Source: Phocoena phocoena
Lineage: Eukaryota > Chordata > Mammalia > Artiodactyla > Phocoenidae
Length of the DNA: 64,000 bases
Direction: 5' to 3'
Assembly (NCBI RefSeq): GCF_963924675.1
Contig: NC_089221.1
Span: 91,141,835-91,205,834, forward strand
The notes under the pieces were generated by a model. That model made no database searches and was not told where the DNA came from. It worked only from the letters and a program-made list of their open reading frames with translations. Made by a program: the position numbers and the translations under genes. Below, in pieces: positions 24,167 to 35,629 of this stretch; the first letter of the stretch is position 1, and each line of letters starts with the position of its first letter.

Positions 24167-25065
24167 TCTGTCTTTCTGTGAATGTGGTTTTCATTCCACA
24201 GGCTGCAGGATTGTAGTTCTTCTTACTTCTGCTGTCTGCCCTCTGGTGGATGAAGCTATTTAACAGGCTTGTGCAAGCTTCCTGATGGGAGGGACTGGTG
24301 GTGGGTAGAGCTGCGTGTTGCTCTGGTGGGCAGAGCTCAGTAAAACTTTAATCTGCTTGTCTGCTGATGGGTGGGGCTGGGTTCCATCCCTGTTGGTTGT
24401 TTGGCCTGTTGTGACCCAGCACTGGTGCCTACAGGCTCTTTGGTGGGCCTAATGGCAGACTCTGGGAGGGCTCATGCAAAGGTGTATTTCCCAGAACTTC
24501 TGCTGCCAGTGTTCTTGTCCCAACAGTGAGCCACAGCTGCCCCCCACCTCTGCAGGAGACCCTCCAACACTAGCAGGTAGGTGTGGTTCAGTCTCCTATG
24601 GGGTCATTGCTCCTTCCCCTTAGGTCCTGATGTGCACACTACTTTGTGTGTGCCCTCCAAGAGTGGAGTCTCTGTTTCCCCCAGTCCTCTCGAAGTCATG
24701 CAATGAAATCCCACTAGCCTTCAAAGTCTGATTCTCTGGGAATTTGTCCTCCTGTTGCCATACCCCCAGGTTAGGAAGCCTGACGTGGGGCTCAGAACCT
24801 CACTCCAGTGGGTGGACTTCTGTGGTATAACTGTTCTCCAGTTTGTGAGTCACCTACCCAGTGGTTATGGGATTTGATTTTATTGTGATTGTGCCCTTTG
24901 TACCGTCTCATTGTGGCTTCTTCTTTGTCTTTGGATGTGGGGTATCTTTTTTGGTGAGTTCCAGTGTCTTCCTGCTGATGACTGTTCTGTAGTTAGTTGT
25001 GATTTTGGTGCTCTCACAGGAGGGAGTGAGTGCACATTCTTCTACTCTGCCATCTTGAACCAATC

Positions 25066-28000
25066 TCCTGGGTGCCATTCTGAAATCCTCCCTCTAGCTC
25101 TTTAGAGCCAAGACCTGGCCCCACCCAACAGCCTGTAGGCATCAGTGCTATGATGCCTCAGGCCCAGCTACTAAATGGGTGTGGACGCAGCCCTACCTAT
25201 CAGCAGACAGGCTGCCTACAGAACTCCTGAGTACACAGCTGCCTCTAGACAGAGCCCAACCCACCAGAGGACCCAGGACACAGCTCCACCCACCAGTGGG
25301 CAAGCACCAGCCCCAGAATTTCCTGGGCCTCAGCCCTACCCTCCAGAAGCCTGCTGTAGCCCCTGCACCAGCCTCACCCACCAGGGGGCAGACATCAGAG
25401 GCAAGAAAAACCACAAAACCACAATCCCACAGCCTGTGGGTTCAACCTGCCTTGAGACCAGCTGGACCCTAGCCCTTCCCACCAGTAGGCCAACACAAGC
25501 TTCAGGACACCCCAGACACCATACCTAACTATGTCAGGAACTTCCCCCTCCCCACCACCACCAGCAGCCTGACACCAACTCTGGGATCCCTGGGCCCTGC
25601 ATCCAGACTCCAGGACACAGCTCTGCTTGCCAGTAGTCTGGCACTAACCCCAAGACATGGAGTAGATGAAAATAAAGAGCAAAGATCAGAGGAGAAATAA
25701 ATGAAATAGAGACAAAAAGTACAAGAGAAAAGATCAGTGAAACTAAAAGCTGTTTTTTTTGAAAAGATAAACAGAATTGAAAAACCTTTAGCCAGACTCA
25801 TGAAGAAAAAAAGGGAGAGGGCTCAAATCAATAAAATCAAAGATGAAAAAGGAGAAGTTACAACTGACACCACAGAAATACAAAGGATCATAAGGGACTA
25901 CTATGAGCAACTATGTGCCAATAAAATGGACAAGCTGTAAGAAATGGACAAATTCTTAGAAATGTACAATCTCCCAAAACTGATCCAGGAAGAAATAGAA
26001 AACATGAACAGAGAAATTACCAGTACTGAAATTGAATCAGTAATTTAAAAACTGCCAATACACAAAATTCCAGGACCAGATGGCTTCATAGGTGAATTCT
26101 ACCAAACATTTAGAGGAGTTAACACCTATCCTTCTGAAACTATTACAAAAAATTGCAGAGGAAGGAACACTTCTGAACTCATTCTATTAGGCCATCATCA
26201 CCCTAATACCAAAAAGAGAAAACTACAGACCAATATCACTGATGAACACAGATGCAAAAATCCTCAACAAAATACTAGGAGACTGACTCCAACAACATAT
26301 TAAAAGGATCATATACCATGATCAACTGGGATTTACCCAGGAATACAAGGATTTTTCAATATCCACAAATCAATCAACGTGATACACCACATTCACAAAA
26401 TGAAGAATAGATGCAGCAGAATCTTTTGACAAAATTCAACATCCATTTATGATTAAAAACTTTCCAGAAAGTCGACACAGATGGAACATACCTCAACAAA
26501 ATGAAGGCCATATATGACAAACCCACAGCTAACGTCATACTCAATGGTATAGCTGAAAGCATTTCCTCTAAGATCAGAAACAAGTCAAAGATGCCCACTC
26601 TCAGCACTTTTATTCAGCATCATATTGCAAGTCCTAGCCACAGCAGTAAGAAAAGGAAATGAAAGGCATACAAATTGGAAAGGAAGAAGTAAAGCTGTCA
26701 CTGTTTGCAGATGACATGATGATATTACATAGAAAATCCTCAAGATGCTACCAGAAAACTACTAGAGCTCATCAATGAATTCAGTAAAATTTCAGGATAC
26801 AAAATTAATATACAGAAATATGTTGCATTTCTATACACTAACAATGAAAGATCAGAAAGAGAAGTTAAGGAAACAATCCCATTCACCCCTGCAACAAAAA
26901 GAATAAAATACCTAGGAATAAACCTACCTAAGGAGGTAAAAACCTGTACTCCAAAAACTATAAGACACTGATGAAAGAAACTGAAGATGACACGAACAGA
27001 TGGAAAGATATACCATGTTCTTAGATTGGAAAAATTAATATTGTGAAAATGGCCATACTACCCAATGCAATCCCTATCAAAATACTAAGGGCATTTTTCA
27101 CAAAACTAGAAAAAGTAATTTTTAAATTTGTATGGAAACAAAAGACTCCAAATTACCAAAGCAATCTTGAGAAAGAACAGAGCTGGCAGAATCATTTTCC
27201 CTGATTTCACTTCAGACTGCTGTACACTACAGAGCTACAGTAGTCAAAACAGTATGGTACAGCACAAAAGCAGACACATAGATCCGTGCAACAGGATAGA
27301 AATTCCAGAAATAAATCCACACACTTATGGTCAATTAATCTAAAACAAAGGAGGCAAGAATATACAATGGAGAAAAGATAGTCTCTTCAATATGTGGTGG
27401 TGGGAAAACTAGACAGCTACATGTAAAAGAATGAAATTGAACATTCTCTTACACTATCTGTAAAAATAGACTCAAAATGGGTTAAAGACCTAAATGTAAG
27501 ACTGGGAATCATAAAAATCCTAGAAGAGACATAGTCACAGTGCTCTTTGACATAAATCATAGCAGTATTTTTTTGGATCTGTCTCCTAAAGCAAAGGAAA
27601 TAAAAGCAAAAATAATCAAATGGGACCTAATCAAACTCAAAAGCTTTTACACAGCAAAAGAAACCATCAATAAAACAAAAAGACAAACTATTAAATGGGA
27701 GAAAATATTCACAAATGATTTGACCTGTAAGGGGTTACTATCCAACATTTGTAAATGGCTCATACAACCCAACATAAAAAAAAAATCCAATTAAAAAATG
27801 GGCAGAAGACCTGAACAGACATTTTTCCAAAGTGGGCATGCAGATGGCCAACAGGCCCATGAAAAGATGCTCAACATTGCTAATCATCAGTGAAATGCAA
27901 ATCAAGAGCACAATGAGATGTCACCTTATACCTGTCAGAATGGTTACCATCAAAAAGAACACAAATAACAAATGTTAGCAAGCATGTGGAGAAAAGGGAA

Positions 28001-28725
28001 CCCTCATACCCTACTGGTGGGAATGTCAATCAGTGCAGCCACTGTGGAAAACAGCATGGAGGTTTCTCAAAAAACTAAAAATAGAACTACCATATGACCC
28101 AGCAATTCCACTCCTGGGTACAGATCCAAAGAAAATGAAAACACTAATTCAAAAAGATACCTGCACCCCAATGTTGATAGCAGCATTATTTACAGTTGAC
28201 AAGATATGATAGCAACCTATGTGTCCATCAACAGATGAATGGATAAAGAAGCTGTGGGATGTATACACAATAGAATACTACTCAGCCATAAAAACTAATG
28301 AAATTTTGCCATCTGCAACGTCATGAATTGATCTGGAGGGCATTATCCTAAGTGAAATAAGTCAGATAGAGAAAGATATCTACTATGTGATATCACTTAT
28401 ATGTGGAATCTTAAAAATACAACAAACTAGTGAATACAACAAAAAGGAAACAGTCACAGATATAGAGCTCAAACTAGTGGTTACCAGTGGGGAGAGGGAA
28501 GAGAGGAGGGGCAATATAAAGGTAGGGGATTAAGAGGTACAAACTATTATGTATAAAATAAGCTATGAGGATATATCATAAAACACAAGGAATATAGCCA
28601 ACATTTTATAATAACTATACATGGAGTATAACCTTTAAAATTTGTGAATCACTATAGTGTACACGTTTAACTTATATAATATCATATATCAACTATACTT
28701 CAATAAAAAGAAAGAGAAAAACAAG
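25066..28725 (+). mobile_element. LINE-1 'C', older, 5'UTR joined to mid-ORF2
   Basis: From 25066 to about 25650 the sequence resembles an older form of the L1 A 5'UTR (tatcagcagacaggctgcct, cctgtaggcatcagtgctat, caccagggggcagacatcag). At about 25650-25690 it switches to the middle of ORF2. ORF1 and the endonuclease part are missing. ORF2 continues with many stops and shifts (reverse transcriptase box LFADDMM near 26700, then a frameshift). The 3'UTR matches the older L1 at 7729 (agagaacaaactag-like, then ggttaccagtggggagaggg). The end is A-rich (caataaaaagaaagagaaaa). It is older than A and B. Confidence 0.85.
25737..27794 (+). pseudogene. L1 C ORF2 remnant
   Basis: Decayed reverse transcriptase and C-terminal region of L1 ORF2p. 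Open pieces at 25737-25940 ([20 protein letters not shown]), 27128-27343 and 27540-27794 align with the same blocks of L1 A and B but lie in different frames. The FADD core is still readable near 26700. No endonuclease domain is present. Confidence 0.85.
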
Positions 28726-28779
28726 ATCTTTGTCATCTTACACAAAACTCCTCCTCCTTCATTGCCTTATAAATTCAGT

Positions 28780-29400
28780 CACTTGCTCATGCTAGAAAAC
28801 AAGAAATTATCTTCACTAATTCAGAAGTAATAAATTCAGAGACTTCTATCCATAATATGTCCCCTTCTTTATTTCTTTCTCACTTCCCTTGGTTAGACCA
28901 TCACCATTTCTCATTAGCTATTTGCCAAAGTACAAAAACTGGTGTCCTCCCTGCTTGTGGTCTTACATTACTCTAGTCCATCCTTCATACTCCAGCCAGC
29001 ATGTCTTTCCTAGAATAGAAATACAATCATGTTTCCTCCTTGCTCAAATCCTTCATTGGCCTCTCATTGTCCTTAGGAAGAAGTTTAATCTTCTTATCAG
29101 AGTTTACAAAACATTTTATGATTCAATCCTAGCTTACTTCCATTTTAATCTCTAATCAACTTTCAATTATATGCTCCAACTATATAAAGGACTTCTCAGT
29201 TCTTTGAACACACCATGTGCCTCCTAAGGTTTGTGCATGTCTTTGTCCAGATTATTGCTGGTCACCTCTTCTCACTTTCACCTGGATAAACTCGTATCTA
29301 TGCTTTTGATATTAAGTTAAATATCACTGCCTTCAGGAAGTTAAATGTCTCTCTTTTGTGTCACTATTCATAGAATTTATCACATAATTATTATTATTAT
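28780..29400 (+). mobile_element. L2 LINE 3' part, sense
   Basis: The L2 pattern is recognisable as cctccttgctcaaatccttc, then attggcctctcattgtcctt, then ttctttgaacacaccatgtg, then cctccttccagg-like sequence and ttaaatatcactgcctt. Low-identity remnant of the ORF2 end. Confidence 0.65.
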
Positions 29401-29402
29401 TA

Positions 29403-29499
29403 ATTTTTTTTTTGGCCACGCTGCCCACCTTGCAAGATCTTAGTCCCCCGACCAGGGATTGAACCTGGACCACAGCAGTGAAAGTGCCAAGCCCTGAAC
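29403..29499 (-). mobile_element. CHR-1 type SINE, truncated
   Basis: The T-run followed by ggccacgctgcccaccttgc, cttagtcccccgaccaggga and ttgaacctggaccacagcag is an antisense CHR-1 tail and body. The tRNA-like head is missing or highly diverged. It sits at the join between the L2 and an antisense L1. Confidence 0.75.
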
Positions 29500-29960
29500 A
29501 CATTCTTTCTTTGTGAGTTTGAGAAAAATGTATATTCTGCTGTTGTTCTACGAAGTATTCTATAAAGGTCAATCAGATCCAGTTGATTGATGATGCTGAT
29601 CAGTTCAACCATGTTCCTTCTGATTTTCTGCCTACAGAACCTGAAATTATTCATAAAGGGATGTATCTTCTCTTCTGTAGTTAGATGTCTCTAACTATAC
29701 TAATAAATTCATCTATTTCTTCACATATTTTGATGCTGTATTGTTAGGCACATACACATTAAAGCTTTCTTGGAAAATTGACTCCTATATCATTATGTAA
29801 TGCTCCACTTGATCACTTAGAATTTTCCTTACTCTGAAGTCTGCGTTGTCTGAAATTAATATAGATACTCCAGCTTTCTTTTGATTAGTGTTATCATGGT
29901 ATGTCTTCTCTCCATAGCTTTAATTTTAATCTATCTGTGTCTTTATATATAAAGTAGGTT
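29500..29960 (-). mobile_element. Old L1M fragment, endonuclease part of ORF2, antisense
   Basis: The + strand reads gaaaaatgtatattctgctg, then ttgtctgaaattaatataga, then ctccagctttcttttgatta. This is the reverse of the ORF2 endonuclease region. Stops are frequent. Confidence 0.75.
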
Positions 29961-29962
29961 TC

Positions 29963-30645
29963 TTGGATATAACGGCCAGAGGTATGATTATATACCAGTT
30001 CATGGCTGGATATTCAGGGATTTGGAAGGAACATAATTGGAAAATTGTTGACAAGGCATTTGGGGGAAGAGGTATGTGTATAGACCTCTCTGAATGGTCA
30101 AAAAAATGCGAAGATATTTGTGTCCTATGTGGAAGCTCACCACAGGATGACCTCAGCAGAGGAATATATTAATAATCAAGTAGATAGGCTGACCCATTCT
30201 GTGGATACCAGTCAGCCTCTCTCCTCAGCCACCACTGTCATCTCTCAATGCACTGATGAACAACGTGACCATGGTGGCAGGGATGGAGGTTTTGCATGGG
30301 CTCAGCAACATGGACTTCAGTTCGCCAAGGCTGACCTGCTATGGCCACCTCTGAGTGCCCAATCTGCCAGCAGCAGAGACCAACACTGATATGGCACAAT
30401 TCTTCTAGGTGATCAGCCAGCTATCTGGTAGCAGGGTTATTATATCAGACCACTTCCATCTGGATATGGATTTGTCTTCCCTGCAGGCAATGCTTCTGCC
30501 CAAACTACCATCCATGGACTTACAGAATGCTTCATCCACCATCACAGAATTTTTACACAGCATTGTTTCTGGTCAAGGAACTCACTTCACAGCAAAAGAA
30601 GTACAGCTATGGGCCCATGCTCACTGGTCTTACCATATATGCTAG
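29963..30645 (+). pseudogene. ERVL pol remnant (RNase H end and integrase)
   Basis: Decayed piece of a class III endogenous retrovirus. The frame at 29963-30172 corresponds to the end of RNase H (DLSEWSKKCEDICVL). The frame at 30120-30389 runs into the integrase zinc-binding domain (NNQVDRLTHSVDTSQPLS, then GHGGRDGGFAWAQQHGLQ-like). The piece near 30409-30645 matches the integrase core region. At least two frameshifts and several stops are present. No gag, env or LTR of the same element is attached. It cannot code for a product. Confidence 0.75.
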
Positions 30646-30647
30646 AA

Positions 30648-30755
30648 CCTTGATCCTGGACTTCCTAGCCTCCAGAACTGTGAGAAAATAAATTTCTGTT
30701 GTTTAAACCACCCAACTTATGGTTTTTCATTATGGCAGCCTGAGCTGACAATCAC
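30648..30755 (+). mobile_element. MLT1 LTR 3' end
   Basis: The stretch agcctccagaactgtgagaa, aataaatttctgttgtttaa, then ttatggcagcctgagctgac is the 3' end of an MLT1 LTR. It follows the ERVL fragment directly. Confidence 0.75.
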
Positions 30756-30769
30756 TAATTTTCATGTGT

Positions 30770-31175
30770 GGTATGAAATAAAAATCAGGTTAAGTTTTTT
30801 CTATATGCTATTCAATTGATCTAGCACAATTACTGAAAAAATTCTTTTCCCACTGAGTTGGAATGGCATCTTTGTTATAAATCGGGTCACTGAATATGTG
30901 TAAATCTTCTTTTGGACCCTTTATTTCCATTGGTATTATGTTTATTTCTGCATCAACATGTCTTAATTGCTGTGAATTTATAGTAAGTCTTGAAATCTGT
31001 TAAAGTCTTCAAGTTTTTCTTGTTTTTTCAGATATTTTTGGATTCTAGGTCCTTTTCATTTCCATATTGAATTTAGAATCAGCCTATCAATTTCCACCAA
31101 GAAAATAAGGCTCCTGGGATTTTTTTTTAAATTGGGATTAGATTGCATTTTTAGGTTATTTGAGGGAAACTCTTT
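30770..31175 (-). mobile_element. Old L1M fragment, distal ORF2, antisense
   Basis: The + strand resembles the reverse of the late ORF2 region (gagttggaatggcatctttg, tcaatttccaccaagaaaat, aattgggattagattgcatt). Degenerate, and not in order with the antisense L1 at 29500. Confidence 0.65.
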
Positions 31176-32095
31176 GTTGCAACAAACTCTCTGAGGTATA
31201 TTTAAATCAAACATCCTCTCTAAAATCTTGCTGTATATTGATATTCACTGCTAATCTCTCCCCTTCAAAATGTTCTGTAGCACTTATGGGCACTATGTTA
31301 TAGCTCTTACAGGATACAGAATTTTGCTTTCAGAACTATCTCCTTAGTTACAAAGAAAAATTCCATTTGCATTTTTGTTAAGAATGAACATTATCTTCAG
31401 GGATAGTGTGGCAGAGTTTGATGGCTAACTAAATAAAACAACTTCAGACAAGAAGGAATTCCATTTAGAAAGGGGTGTTTTGCATCACTCTTTTGATGGT
31501 TACAAGAAGAAAAGGCAAAATTAAACAAAGAAAGTTTATGGATTAAGCTTTTTCTTCCTTGGTGATAAGCAGATATACTGTATCTCTTGAAGCCTGTATC
31601 CAAAACTGACTTTAGAATTGCTGTGGTCAACAAAATCACTCAAGTCACAGCTATGCTCCTGCATGCATTCAGGGGGCTATAAAGTTGGGCAAAATATAGA
31701 AGGATGGAACAAGTAAGAGATCTATTTGGTAAATGTTTTAAAAGGAAAAATAAATCTGGATTTCTTTCCAATGAGCACCAAATCTCAGGCATCTCTTAAA
31801 AAACTACCAAAAGCACCACAAGATCAAAGATAAGAGGAAGTTGTGTCATAGAGCAAAAGCATGGGCTGAGACACTCCTTAACTGAGTCCAACTTTGGCAT
31901 CATCTCCCCTTCAAGCCCCTCACCACCCCAAACCACAGTGCAAGCAAGGAACAAGAGAAATAATCCACTCTGAGGCTGGACTTGGCCAATTTTTCACTAA
32001 GAAGACTATCAACATGGTTCACAGTGAGCCAGTCCTCACCCAGACTGTAGTAAAGACCAGCATGTACCAGTGCTGGTGGTGGTATAAAGTACTGG
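31176..32095. other. Unique sequence
   Basis: No gene or repeat family recognised. Open frames at 31397-31639 (-) and 31894-32109 (+) have no known domain. Confidence 0.4.
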
Positions 32096-32097
32096 TT

Positions 32098-32485
32098 GTT
32101 ATGGGCTAAATTGTGTTCCCCCCAAACTCATACGTTGAAGTCCTCAATACCTCAGAACATGACTGTATTTGGAGATAGGGTCCTGAAAGAGGTAATTAAG
32201 TTAAAATGATGTCATATGCCTGGGCCCTAATCTGACCTACCTGACTGGTGCCTGGAAAAGAAGAGGTTAGGACACAGACATACACAGAGGAAAGACCACA
32301 TGAAGACACAGGGAGAAGATACCCATGTACGTACAAGCCAAGGAGAGAGGTCTCAGAAGAAACAAACCCTGCTGACACCTTGACCTCAGATTTCTAGGAC
32401 CCAGAATTGTGAGGCAAAAAATGTATTGTTTAAGCTGTCCAGTCTGTGGTACTTCAATGTCGCAAGCCCTAGCAAACTAATGTAC
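32098..32485 (+). mobile_element. MLT1 MaLR solitary LTR
   Basis: The whole LTR is readable: start tgttatgggctaaattgtgt, middle tgtatttggagatagggtcc and caagccaaggagagaggtct, end agccctagcaaactaatgta. There is no internal sequence. Confidence 0.88.
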
Positions 32486-33341
32486 TGGTACTGGTATAAA
32501 GAGAGCCAATGTTATATTAAATCTAAGGAAAAGTAGATTTTAAATAAAATGTGGCCCCCAAATTCAGAAGAAAACATTAAGCAAAATAACTCTAAGATCA
32601 GCAACATTCCAGTGGAGTACGATCATTAGGAAAGTTACCTAAGTGGCCTTGAGACCACATTTATGGCTGGAGTAGATGGTCATGCACTAAAGGGCAGGCA
32701 ATAATTTTTTCCCTAAGAAAGATGAGGGAACAGAAAGCAAATCAATATTCATCCCTCTACTCTTAGTTCATAGAATTAGCCCCTGTTGCCCTTTATTGTT
32801 TTAAAGTGTGTTGAGCACAAAGGTATATGCTGGTGTATAGCATGTGATTCAAATTGCAATCCTAATTCATAAAGCTCAATCATTTAACATTTAAAAGCAC
32901 ATCCCTTGACTGGCATTCAATAGATTTGGATTCTGAGTCTTAAATCTTCACCCACAACCTGGTTGTCCCTGTTTATTCATTTTAGTTGTTCAAGATTCCT
33001 TTAGTAGAGAGCAACATAGAGTCTCTACTGCTCTCTCTTTCTAGGACCTTCAGTGTCAGCATTTTTAGCTCTCCACCTCCAGTTACAGCTCATTGACTGT
33101 TTAATTCAACACATTAATTGCACTACTTTGCTAGTGTTTTGATATAGTAGAAGCAGTCATATGTGTGCACACACACAAACACACCTCTTGATGGCAAAGT
33201 TCCAGAGAAATTCAAATACATTCACAAGTATGTAGAGATTCGTACTAAAGGCACCTTGAGTCAAAGACAACACCAGGTTTGTCTCTTTTCAGGAGTTAAC
33301 TTCTTCCTTGTCATTTCTGGTTGAGCTACACAAAACAAAGG
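32486..33341. other. Unique sequence
   Basis: No gene recognised. A short CA-rich stretch (about 33165-33185) is the only low-complexity feature. Confidence 0.45.
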
Positions 33342-33351
33342 AACGTCCTGT

Positions 33352-33687
33352 GGGGCTTCCCTTGTGGCGCACTGGTTAAGAATCCACCTGCCAATGCAGG
33401 GGACACGGGTTCAAGCTCTGGTCCGGGAAGATTCCACATGCCACGGAGCACCTAAGCCCGTGCACCACAACTACTGAGCCTGCTCTCTAGAGCCTGCGAG
33501 CCACAACTACTGATGCCCGAGCACCTAGAGCCCGTGCTCTGCAACAAGAGAAGCCACCGCAATGAGAAGCCCGCACACCGCAACAAAGGATAGCCCCAGT
33601 TCACCACAACTAGAGAAAGCCCGTGCGCAGCAATGAAGACCCAACACAGCCAAAAATAAATAAATAAACTAAATAAAAAACAAAAAT
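33352..33687 (+). mobile_element. Long-form CHR-2 SINE
   Basis: It shares the tRNA-Glu-like head with the short copies (ggggcttcccttgtggcgca). It then has an extra middle with repeated units such as 'gagcccgtgctctgcaacaa' and 'caccacaactactgagcc', and ends in aaaaataaataaataaac. The imperfect TSD aacgtcct lies at 33342-33349 and 33690-33697. It is about 130 bases longer than the other copies in the window. Confidence 0.9.
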
Positions 33688-33699
33688 GAAACGTCCTTG

Positions 33700-34093
33700 T
33701 TTACCCAAGCTACCCTGTTATTCAAGAATTCAAAGCACTTCCCTTTAAAACTGAATTGAGCTGAAGTAAATAATTCCTCACCTTAATGTGATTGGAATTC
33801 ACTTAAATCATATGTCAACAAAGTCTAAGTTTAGTTTTCATTTAGGTTCAATAGTTTTTTCTCAGGTTTCTCTGCTTAATCTTTGATTGTTATTTATCCT
33901 TTCACTTTTTATTGTATAAATACATTTATCATATTGAGTTGAGGTTTTCCTTTTAGTAATTTTTTATACACCTGGCATGCCTTTCCTCAAAGGTTTTTCA
34001 TTTCAGAGGGCTGAAATTAAATGTACTGGACTACCTAGCCAGTCAACTGCTATTTAAGACTTGCAACCAAATAAATATATGAATACATATCAT
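33700..34093. other. Unique AT-rich sequence
   Basis: Nothing recognised. Confidence 0.4.
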
Positions 34094-34260
34094 TCATTTA
34101 TTAGTTCATTCAGCAAACACTTGGTGAGCGCCTACTATTCACCAAGTATTGTGCTGATATCTAGGGATTCAACAGTTTACTACAGACATGTGTCAGCCTT
34201 CATGGAGTTTTAAGTATTACTAAGAATATGGAAAGTAAGTAAAATGTTGCAGTAAGTGTG
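34094..34260 (-). mobile_element. L2 LINE 3' end, antisense
   Basis: The + strand reads cattcagcaaacacttggtg, agcgcctactattcaccaag, then a 'tagggattcaacagt' block. This is the reverse of the L2 3' terminus. Short and degenerate. Confidence 0.65.
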
Positions 34261-34815
34261 GAATCTATAGAAACAAGAGTTAAATTCATAAAAACAAATA
34301 CAATGTTCATTGCAAAACTAGTTTCAGTATCAAAAAACAAACCATGGTAACAAATTCAACAAATTAAATGACCATCAATAAGGAAAGAGTTAAATAAATT
34401 TTGATATATCCAAGCTGTGACATACTCTGCATCTAATAAAAACAATGGAATTAATATATATCCTGACTAGAAAAGATGTTCTTGGCATGTGCATATGTTA
34501 AGCAATTACAAGTTGAGATCAAATATAATCATATAATAATGGTTGTATTATCTCCATCAAGCTATGTATCATGAAAAATCTAGGGGCAGTAAAAAGAAAA
34601 ATATATAGATCATTGGGAATCATTCATGATTTGACTGAACTGAGTAGAACCAGTTCAATAACTGGTCTGGTGACTAGAAAAGTGTAACTGGAGAAGACAG
34701 CTAGCTATCTTATGACATTATTCCTCCAGGACTGATGATGTCAATAAGATTAACAAGCATTCCTATGTATTCATACTCTCAAATCTTTGAGGTGAGCAAG
34801 AACCCCTGTTATTAT
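34261..34815. other. Unique sequence
   Basis: No gene. Part of 34.33-34.62 kb is loosely L1-like (antisense or sense unclear), too diverged to call. Confidence 0.35.
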
Positions 34816-35417
34816 ATTCTAACTGAGATAAAATTTACATATAGTGAAATGCACAGATCATAATTATACAGTTCAATGAGTTTTAACAAATATATGCACC
34901 CAAGGAACCAACATCCCAGTCAAGGTACAGAACATTTCCTGCACTCTGGACATTTCCTTCATGCCCTCTTCTAGTCAAGTTCCCCAACTTACTGCAATAG
35001 CAACCAATGTATTCTTATACCACCAGAGGTTTTACTTGTTCACAAGCATTATATAAATTGAACCATTCAGTTTGTCCTCTTTTGTGTCTGCTTGTTTCCC
35101 TCAACATAACATTTTTGTCATTCTTCCATGTTGTGTGTATGAGTAGTTCAATCTTTTTATTGCTGAAGAATATTCCATTATATTCCATTGTATTCTACAA
35201 TTAGTTTATTCATTCTCCATATCCTTACCAAATTTGGTTTGGTAAACGTTTTTGTCTTTTTGTTTTTGTTTTAATAAAAGCCATTCTAGTGAGTGTGCAG
35301 TGGCATCTCATTGTGGTTCTAATTTTCATATCCCTGATGACTACTGAGAACCTTTTCAAGTATTTATTGGTTTTTCAAATATCACATTTTATGGAGTATC
35401 TTCTAAGACTTCTGTTC

Positions 35418-35629
35418 TTTTTTTTTTTTTTTTTTTTTGCGGTACGCAGGCCTCTCGCTGTTGTGGCCTCTCCCGTTGCGGACCAAGGCTCTGGACACAC
35501 AGGCTCAGTGGCCATGGCTCACGGGCCCAGCCGCTCCACGGCATGTGGGATCCTCCTGGACCGGGGCACGAACCGGTGTCCCCTGCATTGGCAGGCGGAC
35601 TCTCAATCACTGCACCACCAGGGAAGCCC
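35418..35629 (-). mobile_element. CHR-2 type SINE nested in L1M
   Basis: Antisense copy with a T-run of about 20. The perfect TSD gacttctgttc is at 35407-35417 and 35630-35640. Confidence 0.96.

Larger units (their letters stand above)
18598..25065 (-). mobile_element. Full-length LINE-1 'B', inactive
   Basis: On the - strand it begins at 25065 with the same gattggttcaagatggc start as L1 A. It continues through a 5'UTR of about 0.9 kb, ORF1 (24166-23259), ORF2 (from 23200) and a G-rich 3'UTR near 18.6-18.95 kb, ending with caataaagatgtta-like sequence near 18600. Almost no A-tail remains. Two CHR-2 SINEs interrupt ORF2. The 3'UTR is the same type as the copy at 46438 and unlike that of L1 A. 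No TSD joins the two flanks: the left ends ...gagcaattattg and the right starts tcctgggtgcc. Confidence 0.92.
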
